From Idiomarina aquatica (lineage in GTDB: Bacteria; Pseudomonadota; Gammaproteobacteria; Enterobacterales; Alteromonadaceae): a stretch of 64,000 nt of DNA. Shown here one piece after another: positions 44,064 through 51,625 of the stretch; within the stretch, counting starts at the first letter, position 1; each line of letters starts with the position of its first letter. Below the pieces are notes generated by a model. It ran no database searches, was not told the origin of the DNA, and worked only from the letters and a program-made list of their open reading frames with translations. Made by a program: the position numbers and the translations under genes. The stretch is taken from the NCBI RefSeq assembly GCF_003987185.1, contig NZ_PIPS01000004.1, forward strand, positions 237,594 through 301,593, written 5' to 3'.

Positions 44064-44160
44064 TGAAGCCGGCGTCTCTCAGAGAGTCGGCTGACAACCG
44101 ACACAGACGTGTCATTTTGTTAAACCATTAAAGTTATTGCTTCTAAGGAGAATGACTATG
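44064..44160 (+). ncRNA. ROSE-type RNA thermometer in the ibpA leader
   Basis: The leader contains the ROSE hallmark TTGCT (44137-44141) immediately before the Shine-Dalgarno AAGGAG. Bases TTGCTT can pair with GGAGAA with one bulged G, hiding the ribosome site in a short hairpin. Upstream hairpins include GTCGG / CCGAC and CTCTC / GAGAG. ROSE elements control ibpA-like genes in many proteobacteria by melting at high temperature. The structure is inferred by hand and not folded by software. Confidence 0.65.
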
Positions 44161-44625
44161 GCAACTATCGATTTAAGCCCTCTTTATCGCAGCAGTGTTG
44201 GTTTTGACCGCATGGCTTCTTTGCTTGATGCAGCATTGCGTTCTGACACCAGCGCAAGTGGTTATCCTCCCTACAACATCGAGTTAATCGCTGAAAATCA
44301 ATACGCGATCACGCTGGCTGTTGCAGGTTTTGAAGAGGATGATCTTGAGATTGAAGTCGAAAATGGCGTACTTCGCGTTTCCGGCAGCAAACCGGAAGAA
44401 AAAGAAAAACGCGAATTCTTGCACCGTGGTATTGCCAACCGAGCCTTCGAACGTAAGTTCAGCTTGGCTGAGCACATCGAAGTAACCGGTGCAGCGCTGA
44501 AAAATGGTTTGTTGACCATTGGCTTAGTTAAGAACATTCCTGAATCGATGAAACCGAAACGCATCAGCATCGGTAACTCGACCAAGGAATTACTTGAAGT
44601 TCGCTCGAGCAAAAGCGATAGCTAA
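44158..44625 (+). CDS. ibpA: Small heat-shock protein IbpA/IbpB type (Hsp20)
   Basis: Hsp20 chaperone of 155 residues that holds unfolding proteins in the cytoplasm for later refolding by ClpB/DnaK. It closely follows E. coli IbpA: DLSPLYRSSVGFDRM at the start, GYPPYNIELIAENQYAI, and the alpha-crystallin core with FLHRGIANRAFERKFSLAE. The ATG at 44158 has AAGGAG at seven bases; an ATG two codons earlier is too close to it. It is monocistronic, with a sigma-32-like promoter, a ROSE-type leader and a terminator. Confidence 0.95.
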   Translation: MATIDLSPLYRSSVGFDRMASLLDAALRSDTSASGYPPYNIELIAENQYAITLAVAGFEEDDLEIEVENGVLRVSGSKPEEKEKREFLHRGIANRAFERKFSLAEHIEVTGAALKNGLLTIGLVKNIPESMKPKRISIGNSTKELLEVRSSKSDS

Positions 44626-44667
44626 GCTGTTAAAACGACTTCCCTGGATACATTAACAGCGATTAAG

Positions 44668-44693
44668 AGAGGCGGGTAAACCGCCTCTTTTTT
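44668..44693 (+). terminator. Rho-independent terminator of ibpA
   Basis: Stem AGAGGCGG / CCGCCTCT with a 5-base loop is followed by six T on the plus strand, 43 bases after the ibpA stop and just before the convergent GGDEF-EAL gene. Confidence 0.9.
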
Positions 44694-44697
44694 ATGG

Positions 44698-47544
44698 CTA
44701 TGGTGTATTTTCAGCCGGTTGCCACTGTGTTGGCCGCCCGCACACATACCCTTGTAAATAGTCTACCTCTGCATCGATCAATGCCGTTCGCGTTTCCTCA
44801 TTTTCGACACCAACCGCACTGACTTCAACGCCCGCGGCTTTCGCCAACCGGATACAGGATAAAACCAGCTCTGCCTCGACCGCATCGAGGAGCATATTTT
44901 GCACCCAGAAACGATTGATTTTTATCTGCGTCAACGGCATTTGTCTGAGTAAACGGAACGAATTGAAACCGGTTCCAAACTGGTCGATTACGGTAACACA
45001 GCCCAACTGTTGCAGTTGTTTAAACAGCTCATAAGCACGCTCAAAGTTTTCCGCGACAACCGGTTCAGCGAGTTCAAACGCCAATTGCTCGGGTCGCATA
45101 TTCGACTGTTCAATTTTTTGCTCTAGAAAATGAATCAGCTCACTGTCCTCAAGGCTTTGAATCGATAAATTAATGTGACAACGCCAGGTTCGGGTTGCAA
45201 TAAAGGGGTTATCATTAAAATAATCCAGAACGTGTCGCACCAGCCAGCGGTCCGCTTTACCCATAATGCCGGCATTTAACGCTGCGCTCAGGAACTGTTG
45301 CGGTGCCAGTGCTTCATCTGGATCTGTTTGCCCAGATTCGGGCAACCGCAACAAGATTTCATAGCAATGCTTGTCACGATTCTGATCGGCACTGACCATC
45401 ACTTGTTGATACAAAACCCAATCTTCGTTGACCAAGGCGTCTCGTAATCGCTGTTCCCAGTTCTGTTCTTCGCGTCGCAACAGGCGTTGCTGATCGTCCG
45501 CCGTTGCGCTGTGTACCTTGAAATCGCCCAACTGTTGCGCAAGCTTTAACGCGCCCTCTGCCCGCCGTAACAGGCTTACTCCATTAAGGGTCGCTGCGGT
45601 CGCGCAAGCAATGCCCGCATGAGCGGTAAACTGAAACACACGGTCTTGAGTTGAAAAACGAAATTCCCGGCAAACCTGAATCAGCTGATACGCAAGCGCA
45701 AAACCGGCTTGCTCGGTGTCGCTGATCATAATGCCGAGACGTTGCTCAGCCACCCTGGCAATACGCGCTCTTTGCGGCAATTTCTCCCGCAGATTCAATA
45801 CCATTTGCAATAAGGCCTGGTCGCGGACGGCCGGCTCGGTTTGATCATGGATTACCTGCAAACCATTAATATGCAGCAGTATCACCACACAGTCCTTTTG
45901 CTGATCGACCTGTCGTTGCAACACACGATGAAATTCTCGCTGATTGAGCAGCCCGGTCAACGGGTCGTGCTTTGCCAGGAAATTCAGGTGCATTTCCGCT
46001 TCAACCTGCTCGGTCACTTCCAAAATACGGCCGCGCCCGTCAGCGAAAATCTCTATCTGCAACCAAATTGTTTTGCCGTCAATCCGTTCTACCGATTGCA
46101 GGTGTTGCCAACTCTCTCGCCGTTGTGGTTCATTCCAGGTCGTGCACTGGCTGTTAAACAAGGCACCCGCCGTTGGCCAATGACGGCGCAGGAAATCGGC
46201 ATTGTTTAAACCTAAAATGGCTAAAAAGCGTTTGCTAACCCGCCGCCAATGATGATCCGCATCAAGCTCAAACCAGCCCTCATTACTGCGGTTGATAAAC
46301 CGCCAGTAAGCGTCCCGATAATAGTCCTTCATACGGCGTAAGCTGCCAATTCTGCGATCCAGACGCACCAGCGCTTTATCCAATTGTGCCAGTATCAGCG
46401 CCAACATATTTGCGGTCAGTAGGCTATACAACACAATGCCCGAGAGACCCTGCCATAAGGTATTAACACGCGGAAGAATGAGTAGCCAGGCAATGACCGA
46501 TAGCGGCAATAACAGCAGTACAAACCACTTTACGATACGGTCATGGTCACTGTTAACCACGCGCCAGCCAACCAATGCCGTGATCGCGACGAGGATACTG
46601 ATTTGCAATGACAGCCAAGTGCTCGACTGCAGCTCAGGCCACCAAGGCTGAGCAATACTAACCAACAGCTCAAGCACCATAAGCCCATTAAAAAAGCGGT
46701 TCCAGTTAACGCTTTTCAGCCAACTTCGTACGCACTCCCTCAGCACCCACGTCAGTGCCAACAATAACCACTGTTTAGAGTATGGGAGTAACACGCCGGC
46801 AATGGCCGGACTAAACGGTGAGAAATAAGTGATCCAAATACCACTGTGCAGTAGCATGACCAGAATAAACGCGGTGGCAACAAGACCGGTACTTATCTGC
46901 AGTTTGCGCTGAGTGCCGCGCGCCAGGCTAAAAGCAGCTACCGCAAGCAACAACAGCACGCCGGCATTCACGCCCAGCGCCGTTTGTTTTTGCTGTAAGT
47001 GCAGTTGTAATGGCTGCGGTGCCCAAAGTGACAAGGTGTTTATTTGTTTTGGCCACTGTTTCATGCTCATGACCAACCACATCGTCTGATTGGCCGGAAC
47101 ATCAACCGGCAACATGATCTGTTGCGAAATATGTGGACGGTTTACCAAAGGGTCATCGAACTCAACCCGTTCGGAGTCCAGTACCTGAAATTCAGCGTTC
47201 AACAGATAGACACTGGCTTCATCGATGTAACTGTCGCCGAAGTCAATGATATAACGTTGTGATGAGCGGCTTCGGTTGAATACTTTTACCGCAGCCCAGA
47301 TGAGTGGTTTATCGCTTCCAATTTGATGCGAGCGCAATTGTTCGAACGACTCCCATCGCTCGGGGCTATCCAAACCGATTCGGGATAATGAAAAGTTGTC
47401 GTGAGTGACTCGGAATGCCAATTGCTGATTGAGCTTTACCCGTTCTGTTTGTGCCGAAACCGTCAGTACTTGGCGAGTTTCAGTTGCCACACTCTCGACA
47501 GAAACAAGCAACACCAATAACGCCAGAAGCCTAAATAACATCAA
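44698..47544 (-). CDS. 7TM membrane protein with degenerate GGDEF and EAL domains
   Basis: Protein of 948 residues. A signal-like N-terminus and an extracytoplasmic beta domain of the 7TMR-DISM type (about 25-185) precede seven hydrophobic segments (about 190-400), a PAS-like region (about 425-520), GGDEF (about 530-690) and EAL (about 700-940). The GGDEF active site reads AEQRL, so cyclase activity is unlikely. In EAL, the first Glu is kept (YEILLRL), but DDFG is DQFG, KID is KIN, and the AEGVE Glu is Val (AVGVE), so hydrolysis is also unlikely. A regulatory role like that of CsrD-type proteins is possible. The start overlaps the DUF3630 stop by 4 bases. Confidence 0.85.
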   Translation of the reverse strand: MMLFRLLALLVLLVSVESVATETRQVLTVSAQTERVKLNQQLAFRVTHDNFSLSRIGLDSPERWESFEQLRSHQIGSDKPLIWAAVKVFNRSRSSQRYIIDFGDSYIDEASVYLLNAEFQVLDSERVEFDDPLVNRPHISQQIMLPVDVPANQTMWLVMSMKQWPKQINTLSLWAPQPLQLHLQQKQTALGVNAGVLLLLAVAAFSLARGTQRKLQISTGLVATAFILVMLLHSGIWITYFSPFSPAIAGVLLPYSKQWLLLALTWVLRECVRSWLKSVNWNRFFNGLMVLELLVSIAQPWWPELQSSTWLSLQISILVAITALVGWRVVNSDHDRIVKWFVLLLLPLSVIAWLLILPRVNTLWQGLSGIVLYSLLTANMLALILAQLDKALVRLDRRIGSLRRMKDYYRDAYWRFINRSNEGWFELDADHHWRRVSKRFLAILGLNNADFLRRHWPTAGALFNSQCTTWNEPQRRESWQHLQSVERIDGKTIWLQIEIFADGRGRILEVTEQVEAEMHLNFLAKHDPLTGLLNQREFHRVLQRQVDQQKDCVVILLHINGLQVIHDQTEPAVRDQALLQMVLNLREKLPQRARIARVAEQRLGIMISDTEQAGFALAYQLIQVCREFRFSTQDRVFQFTAHAGIACATAATLNGVSLLRRAEGALKLAQQLGDFKVHSATADDQQRLLRREEQNWEQRLRDALVNEDWVLYQQVMVSADQNRDKHCYEILLRLPESGQTDPDEALAPQQFLSAALNAGIMGKADRWLVRHVLDYFNDNPFIATRTWRCHINLSIQSLEDSELIHFLEQKIEQSNMRPEQLAFELAEPVVAENFERAYELFKQLQQLGCVTVIDQFGTGFNSFRLLRQMPLTQIKINRFWVQNMLLDAVEAELVLSCIRLAKAAGVEVSAVGVENEETRTALIDAEVDYLQGYVCGRPTQWQPAENTP

Positions 47545-47825
47545 ATATAGTCCTCTGCTTGCAACGCCGTCATCACCCCTTTGTCGACACCCTCAAGTGG
47601 CTGCAGCCAAGCGGCTTCGCACAGGTGCGAGTAAAACAACAGCCAGTGACGGTTACGGATCGACAACCGCCAGCAATACTGATCGGCTGCCAGCTCAGAC
47701 TCGCGAATGGTCGCGTCCAGCGCAGCTGCGACGTCAGACGCCCAACTGTCGATGTCCGTTTCTGCTGTCGGACGATGCTTTAATATCAACGTGTCTAAAT
47801 CAGCCATTGAATAACTGTCGTTCAC
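47541..47825 (-). CDS. DUF3630 family protein
   Basis: Small cytosolic protein of 94 residues. The core TIRESELAADQYCWRLSIRN followed by LLFYSHLCEAAWLQPLEG matches DUF3630, a gammaproteobacterial family of unknown function often next to recQ. The GTG start at 47825 overlaps recQ by 26 bases with GGAG nearby; an ATG at 47807 inside the recQ stop region is an alternative. It overlaps the GGDEF-EAL start by 4 bases, so the three genes recQ-DUF3630-GGDEF/EAL are coupled. Confidence 0.78.
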   Translation of the reverse strand: MNDSYSMADLDTLILKHRPTAETDIDSWASDVAAALDATIRESELAADQYCWRLSIRNRHWLLFYSHLCEAAWLQPLEGVDKGVMTALQAEDYI

Positions 47826-49668
47826 TCGCTCCGTTTAAAAAATGATTAATTGCGTCAATAAATTCTGCGCCGTAACGCTCTAATTTAACCTGGCCTACCC
47901 CCGAAATTGCCAACATATCGGCATCGGAGGTCGGATAGTCGATACACATTTCAACCAAACTGGCATCACTGAAAACAACGAACGGTGGCACGCCATCGCG
48001 ATCGGCAATGTCTTTTCGTAGTTTCCGCAGGCGCCGGAATAATACCTTATTATAGTCACCGCGATCAGTGATACTGTTTCGCGTCGCAGTCAGGTTAATA
48101 CGTGGTTTCGCCAGTTCTAGTGTCACTTCTCCGCGCAAAACCGATCGCGCGGCTTCGGTCAGTTGCAAGGCCGCAAAGCGGCGAATGTCCTGCACAATCA
48201 GGCCACGATGTATTAACTGCCGTAAAATTGAGAACCAGTACTCATGGCTCTGTTCCTGGCCAATGCCATAAGTACTCAGTTGATCATGTTTTAATTCCAG
48301 CACGCGCTGGTTTTTAGACCCTCGCAATACCTCAACAATATGAGCAATACCAAACTGTTGCCCCACTCTGTAGACACAACTCAGCGCTTTTTGCGCATCT
48401 TCCAGAGCGTCAAACCGTTGTGGCGGGTCCAGACACAAGTCACAGTTACCACACTCTTTGTCGGTAAACTCATTAAAGTAGTTCAATAGCACCAACCGTC
48501 GGCAGGTTTGTGCTTCCGCCATCGCTTGCATGGCGGCAAATTTTTGTTTTTCCACGAGCCGGCGGTGTTCGTTGTCCTGCTCTTCTATCATCCGTTGAAT
48601 CCACTGCGCATCCCTCGGATCAAACAGCATCAGTGCTTCAGCCGGTAAGCCATCACGGCCGGCTCGCCCCGTTTCCTGATAGTAAGACTCGATACTACGG
48701 GGGATATCAAAATGCACGACAAAACGAATATTAGGCTTATTGATGCCCATACCGAAAGCAATGGTTGCCACAACAACATCAATGTCGTCACGTAAAAACT
48801 GCCGCAGCGTCGACTCCTTTAACGCATGCTCTAGTTTGGCATGGTAGGGTGCGGCCTTTATGCCGGCTTGTTGCAAACTCTCGGAGATTTCTTCAGTTTT
48901 CTTACGTGAGCCGCAATAAATAATGCCGGCTGAGCCCTTTTGTTTTTTCACATAGTCTTTAATTTGCTTTAACGGCTTAAACTTTTCCTGTACCACGTAT
49001 CGAATGTTAGGCCGGTCAAAAGAGCTACGGTGACAATAGGGTTGCTGCAGTTGCAACCGTTCCATGATGTCATGTTGAGTCGCTGCATCAGCGGTAGCGG
49101 TTAACGCCATAAAAGGAACATTCGGCAAATACTGACGCAGTTGCCCAAGCTGACCGTATTCCGGACGGAAGTCATGCCCCCACTGACTAATACAATGTGC
49201 TTCGTCAATGGCAATAAAACCCGGCTGGTATTCCTGCAGTCGTTGGATAAAGCTTGGTTGTAGTGCCCGCTCAGGACTGACATAGAGTACTTTTATTTGT
49301 TGCCGCTGGAGCTGTTGCAAAGTCGCCAATGCCGTCTCCGAAGACAACCCCGAGTGCAGGGTAGCCGCTGATATCCCCATCGCCTGCAATGCTTCCACTT
49401 GATCCTGCATGAGCGACAACAACGGCGAAATCACGACAGTAAGCCCCTCATGACACAGCGCTGGCAATTGATAGCAAAGCGATTTGCCGCCGCCGGTCGG
49501 CATCAGTACCAAGGTATCTCGCCCCTGCAGCGCATTCAGCATCACATCCAGTTGGCCATCACGAAAACTGGTATAACCGAATACACGCTGGAGCTGCTGC
49601 TTAAGTTTCGCGATCAGATCTTGATTGTGCTGCGATTGGTCACTAACTTCGGCATTTTTGGCTAACAT
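47800..49668 (-). CDS. recQ: ATP-dependent DNA helicase RecQ
   Basis: 3'-5' superfamily II helicase that processes recombination and stalled-fork intermediates, 622 residues. Walker A is MPTGGGKSL near residue 56, DEAH is in IAIDEAHCISQWGHDFRPEY, and motif VI is GRAGRDG. A zinc site (C-R-R ... CGNCDLC), a winged helix and a C-terminal HRDC domain (about 540-610) complete the standard layout. The ATG at 49668 has AAGG at five bases and is preferred to a TTG five codons upstream. It is divergent from yigI. Confidence 0.95.
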   Translation of the reverse strand: MLAKNAEVSDQSQHNQDLIAKLKQQLQRVFGYTSFRDGQLDVMLNALQGRDTLVLMPTGGGKSLCYQLPALCHEGLTVVISPLLSLMQDQVEALQAMGISAATLHSGLSSETALATLQQLQRQQIKVLYVSPERALQPSFIQRLQEYQPGFIAIDEAHCISQWGHDFRPEYGQLGQLRQYLPNVPFMALTATADAATQHDIMERLQLQQPYCHRSSFDRPNIRYVVQEKFKPLKQIKDYVKKQKGSAGIIYCGSRKKTEEISESLQQAGIKAAPYHAKLEHALKESTLRQFLRDDIDVVVATIAFGMGINKPNIRFVVHFDIPRSIESYYQETGRAGRDGLPAEALMLFDPRDAQWIQRMIEEQDNEHRRLVEKQKFAAMQAMAEAQTCRRLVLLNYFNEFTDKECGNCDLCLDPPQRFDALEDAQKALSCVYRVGQQFGIAHIVEVLRGSKNQRVLELKHDQLSTYGIGQEQSHEYWFSILRQLIHRGLIVQDIRRFAALQLTEAARSVLRGEVTLELAKPRINLTATRNSITDRGDYNKVLFRRLRKLRKDIADRDGVPPFVVFSDASLVEMCIDYPTSDADMLAISGVGQVKLERYGAEFIDAINHFLNGASERQLFNG

Positions 49669-49743
49669 GGGCACCTTGAGCAAGCTTCTGTTGACTTGAT
49701 TAACATCATCGCTCTATTGTAAGCGTCCTAGCCCCTGATCACC

Positions 49744-50208
49744 ATGATAAAAATGGATATACAACGATTGCTGACGAAAGTTTCCGAGTTTATGAACGAC
49801 CAAGTTCCGTTTCAACGCATGCTCGGCTTTGAAATCACTGAGTTTACCCCAGAGCGGGGCGAAGTCCGGTTTCGCTGGCGTGACGAACTGATGGGTAATG
49901 TACCACAGCGGATACTACACGGCGGTGTAACCTCCACCGCACTGGATACAGCGGGGGGACTCGTTGCGATTGCCGGGATGCTGGCACGATTGGATAATCC
50001 GACCGAAGAATATCTCATGGAGCGACTGTCACGCTGTGGTACCATAGATTTGCGTGTTGATTATTTACGACCGGGCCGGGGCGAGGAATTTATTGCCAGC
50101 GCCACCATCATTCGATCCGGCAATAAAGTTGCCGTAGCGCGAATGGAACTGCATAACCAGGATGGCACACACATCGCGTTTGGCACCGGTACATACCTAG
50201 TAGGATAA
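49744..50208 (+). CDS. yigI: YigI-type hotdog-fold thioesterase
   Basis: Acyl-CoA thioesterase-like protein of 154 residues, highly similar to E. coli YigI. It keeps ILHGGVTSTALDTAGG with the catalytic-region residues and the near-identical blocks RLSRCGTIDLRVDYLRPGRG and SGNKVAVARMELHN. Hotdog thioesterases release free CoA from acyl-CoA; the YigI substrate is not firmly known. An ATG three codons later is an alternative start. It is followed by rarD after 4 bases and sits beside recQ, an E. coli-like neighbourhood. Confidence 0.92.
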   Translation: MIKMDIQRLLTKVSEFMNDQVPFQRMLGFEITEFTPERGEVRFRWRDELMGNVPQRILHGGVTSTALDTAGGLVAIAGMLARLDNPTEEYLMERLSRCGTIDLRVDYLRPGRGEEFIASATIIRSGNKVAVARMELHNQDGTHIAFGTGTYLVG

Positions 50209-50212
50209 AGCA

Positions 50213-51133
50213 ATGACCGATGAAGCGGTGCGGGCTAAGCAGGGCGTAATCTTTGCGCTGGCTGCGTACACATTTTGGGGCGTAGCTCCTGTCTACTTTA
50301 AACTCGTTAAACAAGTCCCGGCGTTTGAAATACTGGCGCACCGTATTATCTGGGCGTTTGTTCTGGTGCTCATTCTCATCATTGCGATGCGCCGGATGGA
50401 CCGGATCTTACCGATTGTACGCAGCCCCAAACTGATTCTTAGACTTGCACTGGCCACCGTATTACTTGGCGGCAACTGGTTTCTATTTATTTGGGCCATC
50501 AATACGGATCACCTGCTCGATGCCAGTTTAGGTTATTACATTAATCCATTACTCAATGTCGCCATCGGCATGGCCTTTTTTGGCGAAAAAATGCGTCGTC
50601 TGCAATTGGTGGCTATTGCTATGGCCGTTCTCGGCGTAGCGATTCAGATCATAACCTTCGGCGCTGTACCTTGGGTAGCTCTGGCACTGGCCTCGAGTTT
50701 TGCCATTTACGGTGCCATTCGCAAACGACTGCCGGTCGATTCAATCAGCGGGCTGTGGTTGGAAACCGCGTTATTAGCCCCGATCATGCTGGGCTATCTG
50801 ATGTTTTTTGCCAACTCGTCTGCCAGCGATCTTACCGCCAACAGCTGGCATTTGAACCTGTTGCTGGTTGCAGCCGGACTGGTTACTACGGTGCCGTTGT
50901 TGTGCTTTACCGCAGCGGCGCAGCGTATCCGTTATTCCACCCTGGGGTTCTTTCAATACATTGCACCAAGCATGATGTTTTTACTGGCGGTTCTTGCTTA
51001 CGGAGAGCCGTTGGAGGAAAGCAAACTCATTACGTTCATTATTATTTGGGGAGCGCTGGCTCTGTATACGGTGGATTCCGTATTACAGCGCCAGCGCAAT
51101 AAACGAGCCGTGGTGCAAGAGCCCGTTAGTTGA
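50213..51133 (+). CDS. rarD: RarD, EamA-family transporter
   Basis: Inner-membrane protein of 306 residues with about ten helices in two EamA halves. RarD signatures are GVIFALAAYTFWGVAPVYFK, ILAHRIIWAF, DASLGYYINPLLNVAIGM and STLGFFQYIAPSMMFLLAV. E. coli RarD is associated with chloramphenicol sensitivity, but its natural substrate is unknown. It is downstream of yigI and overlaps the convergent osmC gene by 8 bases. Confidence 0.93.
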   Translation: MTDEAVRAKQGVIFALAAYTFWGVAPVYFKLVKQVPAFEILAHRIIWAFVLVLILIIAMRRMDRILPIVRSPKLILRLALATVLLGGNWFLFIWAINTDHLLDASLGYYINPLLNVAIGMAFFGEKMRRLQLVAIAMAVLGVAIQIITFGAVPWVALALASSFAIYGAIRKRLPVDSISGLWLETALLAPIMLGYLMFFANSSASDLTANSWHLNLLLVAAGLVTTVPLLCFTAAAQRIRYSTLGFFQYIAPSMMFLLAVLAYGEPLEESKLITFIIIWGALALYTVDSVLQRQRNKRAVVQEPVS

Positions 51134-51548
51134 GGTTTGCATCTAATGAGATGTCGGCATTCAGTACTTTGCTAACCGGGCAACCTTCTTTGGCTTGGTT
51201 GGCAATTTTCTGAAATTCGTCGTCACTGATGCCATCAATCGTAGCTGTTACCGTTAACTTGATGGCATCGATTTTAAAGCCGCCATCATCTTCTACCAAT
51301 GACACTTCAGCTTTAGCGTCAATTTCGCTCGGCTCATAACCGGCTTCGCCAAGCATTAGCGAAAATGCCATCGCGTAACAGCCCGCATGAGCCGCACCAA
51401 TAAGCTCTTCGGGATTCGTTCCTGTGCCACTTTCAAATCGACTTTTGAATGAATAAGCCGTGTTATCCAACGTACCACTTTGTGTCGAAACAACACCGGA
51501 ACCTTCTTTAATACTGCCTTTCCATACTGCACTTGCATTGCGCTTCAT
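51126..51548 (-). CDS. osmC: OsmC-family thiol peroxidase
   Basis: Cytosolic peroxidase of 140 residues that reduces organic hydroperoxides. The two redox cysteines are visible in GAAHAGCYAMAFS and EGCPVSKVL, and ESGTGTNPEELIGAAHAGC is the OsmC/Ohr family motif; the form with early VWKGSIKEGSG and CPVSK is OsmC rather than Ohr. The ATG at 51548 has GGAGG at five bases and is preferred to a GTG two codons upstream. It is downstream of, and convergent with, rarD. Confidence 0.92.
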   Translation of the reverse strand: MKRNASAVWKGSIKEGSGVVSTQSGTLDNTAYSFKSRFESGTGTNPEELIGAAHAGCYAMAFSLMLGEAGYEPSEIDAKAEVSLVEDDGGFKIDAIKLTVTATIDGISDDEFQKIANQAKEGCPVSKVLNADISLDANLN

Positions 51549-51625
51549 AAACACCTCCGTTTTTAAAGCGTGTGTCTATGTATAGTCGGAAATGTCAGTA
51601 TGCGTTCAATTTGTTTTTATGTTAA

